Assembly (NCBI RefSeq): GCF_021347895.1
Contig: NC_067125.1
Coordinates: 25,797,697 to 25,861,696, forward strand
Direction: 5' to 3'
Source: Acanthochromis polyacanthus
Taxonomy: Eukaryota; Chordata; Actinopteri; Pomacentridae
Length of the DNA stretch: 64,000 nucleotides
This document shows, in pieces, positions 25,067 through 35,400 of this stretch. Each line of letters starts with the position of its first letter. Position 1 is the stretch's first letter. The notes under the pieces were generated by a model, which saw only the letters and a list, made by a program, of their open reading frames with translations, did not search any database and was not told the origin of the DNA. The position numbers and the translations under genes were made by a program.

Positions 25067-25649
25067 TAGCCTAGCCGCGCTAGACAACCCACGGCAACAA
25101 ATTTAATTCTCTGCCAGGGTGGGTCTAGTTACTCTCCATAAGGCTCGAGGCTGGATTCTCCTAAAACTGGCCGGACCAATCACCATGAAGTGTAGAGTCA
25201 GAAGGCGGGCGTAACGAAGTGACGACAGAGGCGTGACGATTCTGACAGAAACAACCAGCGCACAATAAACAGTTATCTTTCGACTCTGCTTTGGCCACAG
25301 CCCTTAAAGATTTGAAGCTAAAATTCAACTTGAAAGATAAACAAAGGACGGCACTTAAGTGTTTCATTGAGAAGAAAGACGTATTTGGACTTATGCCGAC
25401 GGGATATGGCAAATCCTTAATATACCAGTTGGCTCTGCGGTTCCACTGGTTGGGAAGCTAATGGGACTTAGCCACAATCCGCTGGTGCTCTAGGAACTAC
25501 GTCAGCCTATTCGTTGCGTTGATTGGTTGTATACCTACCCAATTGCTGCAGAGGGATTTGATAGACAACCTTTTAGCCTGCCTCCCTCCCTGTCGAGCTT
25601 CCCTAGACCCTTATGCCGTCAGAAACATGGGTGTAGCATGGCTAGGCTA
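25067..25649 (+). mobile_element. TAGCCTAGCC transposon, copy 1 (with RecQ-like fragment)
   Basis: 583 bp. The left end TAGCCTAGCCGCGCTAGAC is inverted at the right end (GTGTAGCATGGCTAGGCTA). It is flanked by the perfect 9-bp direct repeat GACTATGGT at 25058-25066 and 25650-25658. The left 190 bp match copy 3 and the right 160 bp match its other end. The middle is unique and codes for a helicase fragment. A 9-bp target duplication is known for Mutator-like and some Merlin elements, but these ends do not let me assign the superfamily. Confidence 0.88.
25255..25461 (+). pseudogene. RecQ-helicase-like fragment inside the transposon
   Basis: The frame opens after a TGA and reads through ALKDLKLKFNLKDKQRTALK, then CFIEKKDVFGLMPTGYGKSL and IYQLA, stopping at TAA (25459-25461). 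It carries the pre-Walker segment with the conserved Q (KDKQ) and a Walker A motif (PTGYGKS), in the order seen in RecQ-family helicases (Q motif, then MPTGxGKSxxYQ). The DEAH box, motifs III-VI and the C-terminal domains are missing. Similar frames are annotated as RecQ-like proteins in fish genomes. There is no start codon in good context, so it is taken as a relic. Confidence 0.65.
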
Positions 25650-25804
25650 GACTATGGTAAGACGAAGAGCTGATTTAATTTTGGTGGCAATCCACAAAGG
25701 ATCCTGGATTCTGGATCACTTTGAATTTTTTAGTATGTTTTAGTATGTGGTCCAAAATATGACAAACACATCATAGGTTAGTATGTCGTCCAAGAAATTG
25801 GAGC

Positions 25805-25990
25805 AAGGTGTCCAGATGGCTCAACTGGTTAAGAAAGTGGTTTGTAAACAGAACTGTGTCAGAGATGCAGGTTCGATTCCAGCTCATGATCCTTTACTGT
25901 ATGGGTTTCCTGTTTTCCTCTCTATCCTTGGCAGAGGTCTGCACTCTCTGAGTGCTTTTCTAGTTCAATATGGATTTGGCTAAAAAAAAT
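25805..25990 (+). mobile_element. tRNA-derived SINE
   Basis: A tRNA-like head holds an A-box-like TGGCTCAACTGGTTAAG and a perfect B box GGTTCGATTCC about 50 bp apart, as in RNA polymerase III promoters. It is followed by an unrelated body and an A-rich tail (TAAAAAAAATC near 25981). The head does not fold into a complete tRNA by eye, so it is called a SINE and not a tRNA gene. Confidence 0.7.
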
Positions 25991-26640
25991 CAGTAAGTGA
26001 TAACAAAAAGACCGGGTGCATATATTTACTGCATGTCCTGAAGTAATATTTAAGTGCTGTTTATGGAATGCATGTTATTGCCCAAGAATCAAATAATGAC
26101 ATAGTTCTTCCTCAGTAAGATCCATTTAAACATGAACACATAAAACCCTTATTATTATGTCCGTTGATACCAATATACTGCTAACAGCTAAACATAGCTC
26201 TAATATATGCATACATGTTATGAATTTGAAGTGTTGGAGTGTTTTTGCAACCTCTCCAAATATAAAACTGAACCTTGCAGATTGCATGTTTTTGTTAAAA
26301 CCACCACCTGTTCAGTGTTAGATTTCTCTTTCAGCCCGTCTGTGTTATATAACCTCGGACTAAACTGCGCTGTAGGAGCAGCTATGTACATGCGTTTGTG
26401 CACTCTGAGGATAGTTAAAGACTGACAGACACACAGAAACATTGAACTGATTCCATCCCCAGAGCACAGCCAGCCTTGGAGTTTTTCCCTTGTTTTCCAG
26501 AGGTGGTTTTTAGTTCAGCCCGCCTACTTTGGGCTCGAATTGTCCACCACTTGACTAGCTTCTCTTCAGCAACTTCAGGGGTTGACGAGAGCACTTGAGT
26601 TGAGACTATCACATTCACCCCTTCAACAAATATCAAGTCA
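25991..26640. other. intergenic stretch, nothing recognised
   Basis: No exon or repeat boundary recognised; only short unsupported frames. Confidence 0.4.
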
Positions 26641-27010
26641 AATCTACTCTTACACTTCGTTTTCACCCAGTTGTCTTCTGTGCTGCTGTCACACAATCTC
26701 TCCCTCTTACATTTCTCTCTTTTGTTCTCTCCTGCATCTCAGCGTGTCTCTCTACTGCTTTAGGAATTTTTCTCCCTTTGAATTTTGATTCCTCCCCAGT
26801 GTCTGCGCTCTCCTCCCACCTCCTCTAAAACTCTCTTTTCCCTTTTTCCCCTCGTATCTCTGCCTCCTTGTGTGCGTCTCACTGATGCTCTCTGTCTTCT
26901 CCCTCCCTTGATGTTTCTTTCTGTTTGTCTCTTGATTCGTCTCACACAAACTAGCGCCGGTTTTGATCTCACTATACCTCTCTTTTTCCCTCCGTCTTCC
27001 TCTCTTTCCC
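26641..27010. repeat. pyrimidine-rich tract, about 370 bp
   Basis: The + strand is strongly C/T biased (runs like CTCTCTTTTCCCTTTTTCCCC and CTCTCCTGCATCTC). The Arg/Lys/Glu-rich frames on the - strand reflect this bias and are not genes. Confidence 0.7.
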
Positions 27011-27439
27011 GCGCATACACTCCGACTGTCTCTTTCCTCGTGGGTTGCCTGCAGATCAGAGTTGGCGTGTCTCTCAGTAAGCTGCAAAGTTACCAAGCTC
27101 CTTGATTCATACCAGCTATCTGGGTGACCCATTTCTGCACAAACTCACACATTTTAATGCTGTGAAATGAAGTACTATAAAGTGTTTTGCCGCATTAGTT
27201 CCACAGTATACCCATACTACCACAATGTGCCTCTCTCTCCGCTGTACATGTATAAGTCAGACATCTGCACCTAAAGGGGGTGCAGCATGAGGTGTGGGAG
27301 TTAAATGAAGATGTTAAACTAAGCAAAGTTTAGGCAGATAAACACATTTTCCATTAACTGACACTCGGGAATTAAACTTTATTTGCCTATATAAGACTGA
27401 AATTTTTGCAAAAACACATTTATCAATTTACCAGCTATA

Positions 27440-27780
27440 AAACTGAGCTAAAGCTACATAAAATATGCACCCTCATATCACAGAGGAGACCAGGATGGCT
27501 CTTGAAATATACTGTAAAACTAAAATGCAACTGCGTCTTATAGAACTCACTTTAAAACAAAAACATTGCTTTATTATGCATGTAAGAGCTTTACTGATAA
27601 ACCCATCCTGTGGCTGTTTTTGCTTTATTTATAGTGAGGGCATGCTGTGAATCGCTGATTAACGGAGAGATTAAAGCTCGTTTATGGCTCAAAAGTATAA
27701 TATTGAGTCATAGCGACCTTTTCTTGCAACTTTAGGCAGCAATTACAGATTTTTGCTTTGCAAAGTAGCGTATTATTAAT
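27440..27780 (+). repeat. degenerate repeat unit upstream of galnt17
   Basis: Shares the ordered motifs AAATATGCACC, ACCAGGATGGCTCTTGAAAT, AAACCCATCCTGTGG, TTGCTTTATTTATAGTGA, GCATGCTGTGAA, GATTAAAGCT and TTGCAACTTTAGGCAGCAAT with sequences at 30350-30620 and 30740-31000 in galnt17 intron 1. Confidence 0.75.
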
Positions 27781-28289
27781 GCCTAAAGAACATATAATGT
27801 AACATTTTGCATTGCTAAAGCTGAAATGACATTGTATTGGAGTTGCACCTTAATGCATAAGCGGTTAAACACTTGAATTCTTTTGCAAAATATGTGCAAA
27901 ATCAATGCATGTTGTGCAGTTTTGTATGCTTAAATGTTGTTTTTATGTAAAATCCGTAATCAGCTACTCGGATTTTGTTGCTTCTTTTGAGTAAGTTAGA
28001 TTTTCCCCTGAGGAAAAGAGAGAAAACACTGATAAATTGTTCTCAAACTTCACCCTCTAGCGAGGAGGAACACTGCCTGAGAGAATTTTATATTATTCAG
28101 TGCAGAAATGGGACACTATCTGTTTCTGATTTCTGAGTGGAAATGTAGATTTATGGTGCAATTATCTATAAAAAATAGTTGTCACCCTTGCTGGCAACAA
28201 GACACCCGCCTCTGTAATATGTTAAATGTTGTGTAATTGTGGATAATTGGGTGGCAGTGAGCAGACACCCCACCCACCTTCCCATCCAC

Positions 28290-29225
28290 ATCCACTGGCC
28301 CTGACCTGCTGCTGCTGCGAAGCGAAACGTCGCCGGATCGACTCCCTGTAGGGGCTGAGCGCGTATATAGGGAGAATCAGAGGAAATGACAGGGCGCAAC
28401 AAACAAGAAGGGCGTAGAGAATAACAGGAAGACGCTGGTATGCAGCTGACCGAATGGAAGAACACGTGAAGACAAGCGGGGAATAAGGACGCGGTTCTTC
28501 TGCTGATTCCGCCGCTGCGTTTCCGGAACCTCGGTGCCTTCAGAGGATGCTGCAGCTCTCATCATCAGTTCATCATCCGAGCTTCCTCAGCTGTATCTCA
28601 CTCTGATTACCGCTGGAAGACGATGTGCGAGCAAACAAGAAGCTGGGAGGCTTTACCGGGTTTTCTCTGAGCATCTGCGAGGATTTTTTTTTCTCTCTAT
28701 TTTTATTTTTATTTTACGCGCAGCAGCTCCCTTCGGTCGCATCACTGCCGACTTGTGTTAAGGCGCAAAGGAGGGAAAAAAGACACACTTGATATTCTCC
28801 TCGCTGTTAAATTATTTATCTGTTCCTCAAGCTCAACATATGCTGGAGTCTTTGTCTTACATCTCCCGTGCATGATTCTTAAAGGCAGCCGAGGAGAAGC
28901 GGAGGGGACGCGGATGAAAGCCGATGGCCAGGCGCCCCAAATTTGCTCAGAAGGGGGATGCAACCTAAAATAACCCCTGTGTCAAATGGTAAGAGGGCAG
29001 AATCGGGGGCAGAAATCAGTGCACTGCCTCGGGATTGCAGGAATATCTCTATGGGTTTCACTGCTTCTGTGTAAAGGTCTGCCCATGTTGTGAATTATCC
29101 TCCGCAGCTTTCCGCGCATCGCCAGCCGAGGCAGCCCTGAATCTGCGACACGTCCCCGGCTTCTCCTGTGCCGCCCCCCGCCGCCCCCCCTCAGCGCCCG
29201 GAGCCCGGACACCGGCGACTTTTTA
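28290..29225 (+). promoter_or_regulatory. galnt17: GC-rich promoter and 5' UTR region of galnt17
   Basis: CpG dinucleotides become frequent from about 28290 up to the start codon at 29226. A TATATAG box lies at 28364-28370 (context GAGCGCGTATATAGGGAG). Several upstream ATGs lie between it and 29226. The transcription start and any 5' UTR intron cannot be settled from sequence; a GTAAGA donor-like site at 28989 is one possibility. Confidence 0.5.
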
Positions 29226-29466
29226 ATGGCTTTTGTGTTCCGGAGATGGAGGGTCCTCCTGGTGCTCAACGTGCTCGCCGTGGCCGGCTTCATGACTTTC
29301 TGGGCCAAGTGCAACACGCGCAGCGTCCAAGCCGTCGGTCCGGAGGCTCCGGCTGACGGGAAGAGGCCCCGGGGCAACGGGACGGCGCAGGGGCCCAGCA
29401 TCAGCCACGAGGTGCTGCTCAAGAGGCTCAGCTCGCTGGAGGACGTGGTGTACCGGCAATTAAACG
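29226..29466 (+). CDS. galnt17: galnt17 coding exon 1, signal anchor and stem
   Basis: It encodes residues 1-80 plus one base: [15 protein letters not shown] with the membrane anchor, then a Pro/Gly-rich stem with an NGT sequon and [20 protein letters not shown]. The start aligns with the family N-terminus. The donor is AAACG then GTAAAG, phase 1. Confidence 0.94.
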
Positions 29467-32400
29467 GTAAAGAGGAACCTGATTTACACTTAGCCTGCAG
29501 AACACTGGATTTATCGACTTACCCGGATATAGAAATGTTAGAGAGTAAAAATAAAAGGCTAGACAGTGAGATTAAAGCATGTGAGTGATTCAAAAGTGCA
29601 ATTTTAAGGCATATTGAACATTTCTTGCAACTTCAAGCAGCAATTAAGGATTGTTGTAGTCATTCAGTCTGACTTTTCATTGACTTTCCCTCATATAGAA
29701 ATGAAATGTTAGAGTAAATTAAACGGCTTTACAGTAAAACTAAAACTCTGACACGGTTCAAAAGTGCAATTTTTAAGCAGCAATTACAGCTTTTTTTATG
29801 CAATCTTGCCCAATTTTTCATTGACTTCCCCTGATATAGAGATTTTAAAGAGTAATGAGTTTTTTTTAAAAAGGGCTTAACAGTGAGATTAAAACTTGTG
29901 TACTGTTCAAAAGTACAATTTTAAGTCATATTGAGGCAATAATTAAACATTTTTAGTGATCTAGTCTGATTTTGCATTGACTGTTCCTGATGTAGAAATA
30001 TTAGAGAGTAATGAGGAAATAAAGGGCTCAACAGTGAGATTATAGTTTGTCTGTTGTTCAAAAGTACAATTTTAAGGCACATTGAGGCAGCAATTGTAGA
30101 TTTTTGCTATTTTAGTTTGACTTTTTATTGACTTTGCCTGATATGGAAATTTTGAAGAGCCATGATTTTGTCCAAATAAAGGCTTAACATTGAGATTAAA
30201 ACTTGTTTACTTTTCAAAAGTACAATTTTAAGGCACACTGAGGCAGAAATTAAAGATCCTTTAGTGATCTAGACTGACTTTTCATTGACTTTCCCTGATA
30301 TAAAAATGTTAAAGAGTAATGAGTAAAAAAACAATGTAAAAACTATCAGAGATGAAGCCCCATTAAATATGCACCTTTACATCCGTTAAAATGTACCGTA
30401 CAACTTAAACACAGCTGTTTTTGTAAAACTGACTAACAAAAACGTTTTATTTTGCAGCTTTAATGATAAACCCATCCTGTAGGCATTTTACTTTATTGAT
30501 AGTGATTTCATGCTGATTTGTTCTTTTATAGGTTCAACAGTGCAGATTAAAGCTTGTGTACAGTTCAAAAATACAATTTTAAGCCATATTGACCATTTCT
30601 TGCAACTTCAGGCAGCAAATATTGATTTTTTTTAGTGAACTCATCTGACTTTTCATTGACTTTCCCTGATATAGAAATGTTAGCGAGTCATGAGTCCAAA
30701 AAGAAGCAACCTAAAAAACATCAGAGGTGAAACTGCATTAAATATACACCTTTACATCACCAGGATGGCCCTTAAAATATATTGTACAACTGTTTCTTGC
30801 AGAGCTGACTATAAACCAAAAGCATTGCTCTGTTATGCATACAGGAGCTTTAATGATAAGTCCATTCTGTGGGGGTTTTTGCTTTATTTATGGAGATAGC
30901 ATGCTGTGAAAATTCTAATTTGTTCTTGTGTACAAGAACAAGTACAATTTTAAGCCATATTCATCATTTTTTGCAACTTCAGGCAGGAAAAATAGATTTT
31001 TTTCAGTGATCTTGTGTAATTCTTCATTGACTTTCCCTGGTATAGAAATGTTAGAGTGATGAGTAAATGCTCTTAACATTGCCCTTGATATTGTCTGTTG
31101 TATTATGGAGCCAATTCCTGCATGTTAGATGAGATTGTGCACTCTACTAGAAAATCTGAATCTACTTAACTGACCTTAACGTCTCAAACTATTAAAAAAT
31201 ATTTAAGGAAGGCTGAAGAGCTCAACAGTTAATTCTTCATTATTTTCCAGTGAAACATTTCATTCTAAATGCCAACCTAAGTGTCATATTTAGGGTTTAA
31301 ATGGATGACGTGGTGGTTTCTCACTTCCTTAATCCCTGGAGGGACGATGTCTTTCTTCCACCGCCGAGGTTAGAGGTCAGGGTTGGCTACAGAGGAGACG
31401 CTTTCAGGGATTCGGTGCCTTCAGGAAGCAAGGTGTTTGCCAACGCAGCTCATCACTTTGAAAGACAGCCGATTTAATCATTGTGGCACCCACAAACACA
31501 GCCGGTCACACTGACAGCAGTCTTATTTTATCCCTAATTAGCAACAATGGAAACCTTGAATCTTCTCTGGCATCTTGCAGCTGAATACACCCTCACTCCA
31601 GTAACCCCGGCTTCACCATATTTTCCACATCCCCGCATTGAGGCTCTTCTGTTTGAATCTGTGCCACCACTTACGTCACTTGTTATAATCTGAATCCAGC
31701 TGAGAGGTTCACCTGCTCTGACAGCCACTGTCTACATATTCCTGCGAGTTTGTGACGGTGAAGCAAACTATCAGCTGCTGGCCTCAGAGCACATTAACCG
31801 AGAGGAGGGTGGCTCAGCTCAGACTAAAGGATCCTGACGTGTAATCTTCTCCTGTTTGCTTTGCCCAGGTCTGTCCAAATCTCTGGGCCTGATCGAGGGG
31901 TTCGGGGGTCGCGGTAAAGGCGGCCTCCCTGCCACGCTGTCACCGGCCGAGGAGAGCGATGCTAAATACCTGAGGGAGAAGTACGGCTACAATGCCTACC
32001 TCAGCGACAGGATCTCTCTGGATCGGACCATACCGGACCACCGGCCCAGCAAGTGAGTGCATGTCAAATAGAGAAACTGCCCTTAAATCACACGAAACAC
32101 ATTTCCTACAGATTGCTTCTGGTTTTGGGAAATCCACGGCTGAGATTTCCGTTTCCAGCCCAGTAAAATGGCAATGGATGAACTTTAATTTTCTAACAGC
32201 ATTAAAAATACAAGTAAATAATTCAGCAGTAGCTTCTTTTTTCATAAGCAGCGTCCCTGTTTTTGTGGATAATGCAGACCTCACTGTGGACAGTTTTAAT
32301 TGGAGCACTTTCTACTGGAAAAATATCACAACGAAAACAATATTTTTTTAAACGAAGCATTCAGTTGAATCTAAAAGTCTGGGCAAACTATGTATTTTGT

Positions 32401-35400
32401 TGACTTTTTTAAGCAGAAATATGTACACTACTGGTCAAACGTTTGGGGTAACTTAGAAATGCCCTTACTTTTGAAAGAAAAGCATTTTTTTCAATGAAGA
32501 TAACATTAAATGAATCAGAAATACAGTCTAGACATCGTTAATGTGGTAAATGACTATTCTATCTGGAAACATCTGATTTTAATGGAATATCTCCATAGGG
32601 GTACAGAGGAACATTTCCAGCAACCATCACTCCTGTGTTCTAATGCTACATTGTGTTAGCTAATGATGTTGAAAGGCTCATTGATGATTAGAAAACCCTT
32701 GAGCAGTTATGTTAGCACATGAATAAAAATGTGAGTTATCATGGAAAACATGGAATTGTCTGGGTGACCCCAAACTTTTGAACTGCAGTGTAAATGCCAC
32801 CCCAAAAGTGAACCATTCTGTGCATGCCAAAGTCAGTGAAAGTCAAGTTCTTGGGCAAATAACACGGCTAGCAAGCGATTTTTGTGGTTTTGTAAGAAAT
32901 TTAGCAAATTTTCTGCCATTCTCACTTCAAGTTCTTTCACTCAGTATGTTTAAAATCTCCTTCAGCTCTTAAATGATGTTTATAATCAGGACACAGTGAG
33001 AGTTGCTTTAATTTGTGTTTCTTTTCTTAAATGGTGTATTTTGAAGTTTGGATCGTGATCTGTTGTAGAAAGCGTCTTTTCAGCATCACTCAATTGACAT
33101 GTATCTCAATCTGCTTTTGTCTAACTGTAGGATACAGCAAATAAATCAGCTGACAAGAATTTACTGCAGTTGACAGGACAGTTGGTTTTTAGGGGGCATT
33201 TTTGTCATTTTATTTTGAAAATTAAGCTTGTTTTAAGAAGTTTAAAAGGGAACAGGCAGTTGAAGTTGGGCCATATTGTGCATTCATTTTTCCCTTATTT
33301 CCATCTTTCACAAAATAGGGCAGTGACTAAATGACAGCTTAGCCTTCTTTGGTGATTTGCCGCCAGATCAATCGGTGCTGAAGAGCAGCATCAATTCATA
33401 AGTCAGATCTGAGAACTAGGCCAGACCAGAAACTGTATGTGCAGCTGTGCATACTCATCATTTAACAGTCTTTATTATCCCCACCTGTTTGTTCATTTAG
33501 AGCAGTGCTTCTCATGGTGCTTGTTGCCAAACTTTAATTGATGGCTCACATAGCAGCTCATAATTAAATAATGATGCAGCCAGTATACATACAATGTAAT
33601 AAAACACTAATATTCAGACAACAGGATGCCAAAAACATGCAGTAAACTACTGGAAAATAAGAGATTGTGGATACCCACAACTTTGGCTTTTTGGTGTATA
33701 ATGAAGAATACAAATAAAAAACAATATATACTATTATTTTGTGTATCAGTGTGTATAAATTATACAGATGAAAACACATTCAATGTTTTTGTTGTGAAAG
33801 CACATGCAGTTAATTTTAAAATGTCCCTCATTTAACAAACAAATGTCAGTAAAATTATCTGTTAAGTGTCATTAGTTGTGTCTAATTTAAAAAAAAAAAA
33901 TCTTTGTTATACCTTAATTTTAAATGAATTTAAATGAAAAAAGTAAAACTGCAATGAATTTGTGACTGTGTTTGAAAAAAATGGGTATTAACTTACAGGT
34001 TTTTAATGTTTTTTCTATATTACACATGTAAATTCACAATCTATTTACATGATTCAGCGCTCGATTTAGACGGTCGCCAGGTCGCCGCGAGCGCCGGGAA
34101 TCATGGCAGGTTGATGACATCATACAAAGTGGCGACTAAAAACGTCGCAAATGGCGACCTGGCGACCGTGGAAATGAAGCGCTCGATCGAGCTGAACTGC
34201 CTATCATGTTTTCTTCATGGAGGCAGCCACTTTGTATGATGTCATCAACCTGCCATGATTCCTAGTGCTCGCGGCGACCTGGCGACCGTCTAAATCGAGC
34301 GCTGTGATTTATGAACATTTTGGTGTATTGAAAAATTTGGACATAAAATCAGTAAAATTTGTCCGCAAAAATTAAGTAAAAATACAGTTTCTTAGTGTAT
34401 GTTTTCATGATGTAGCCCTATTGCTATAACACTCAAATGAGTTTCTGTACACAGTTACAAATTTTTAATGGTATTTTACATTAGACATATAAATTCACAG
34501 TGGCAGTTTCATTGCTACTTTTGTGTATTACCAAAAATAGAAACAGAAAATGTATTTTAAAAAGCAAAAGCAATCAAAAAAAGAAAGAAATTCCATAAAA
34601 TTGCAGATTTTTAAAAAATGTATTTTATTATATATTTTAGAGTTTGGGCTACCTGGCTAAAATACTCAAAATATGCTTGCTGTTCATACACAAGGTGGCA
34701 GTGTGGAGGGAAAACGTGAAACTGTTCACACCTGTTCAGGACTTTAGTACCTTCCTGGTTGCCAGTTCTGGCGTCTTTCTGCAGCGCCACAGTGTTGATG
34801 GTGCTGTTGTTGTTGATTGGTAAATAAATGTATAATGTGCTGGGTGATTTAAAATTACGTGCTGTGTATATGCAATGTTCTAATCTAAACGTACAGCCTT
34901 TTCACATAAAATTTGGGCTTTAACTGAAATTAACAGATTTTGCTAAAGAAGTGGAAACTGTCGCCAATGTGGCAACCCGGCACACCTGTGTGCTGGAGCA
35001 AAAGTTTGACTAATGAAGCCGCTCACTCTAGCTAGCGTGACGTGAACTGATGATAAAAATGGATCGATTAGTAAAGAACGAAAAATTAAGAAAAACAAAT
35101 AACAAAGCAAAACAGGTGGATTAAAACTAAGAGGCAGATGAAGAAAATTAAGGCTCGAAGCTGCAGAAACTGAAAATCAAGCTAAAGACGCTGCAGGGGA
35201 GCTCAGCAGCAGAAAGCACATGTTCTGAGGGAAAAACTAAAGGTAGGACTACAAACCTAACATGGAAATTAAGAAAAACCCTCCACTGATCCAGATATTT
35301 ATGCTGATTATGCAAATAAAACCTGCTTGTGTGGCATAAACTCTAAATCTCGTCACCAAATTCAACCTGTGAATGAAACAAAAATACATAACATGAGAAA

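Larger units (their letters stand above)
24909..25780 (+). repeat. dispersed CCTCCGCCAAGGAGG-class repeat, split by a transposon
   Basis: Starts ACCTCCGCCAAGGAGGTTAT, includes a (GTCT)12 run at 24952-25001 and TTAGCAAGATAACTCAAAAA, then ATGAAATTTTGAGGGGATGT. It is interrupted at 25067-25649 by the TAGCCTAGCC element and continues with AGCTGATTTAATTTTGGTGG. A reverse copy is at 4027-4174. Confidence 0.65.

Noticed and set aside
25811..25885. Functional tRNA gene
   Set aside because: A and B boxes are present but the cloverleaf stems do not pair convincingly and an A-rich tail follows, so a SINE is the better call.
26752..27132. 126-residue Arg/Lys/Glu-rich frame on the - strand
   Set aside because: It is the complement of a pyrimidine-rich tract and has no domain or splice context.
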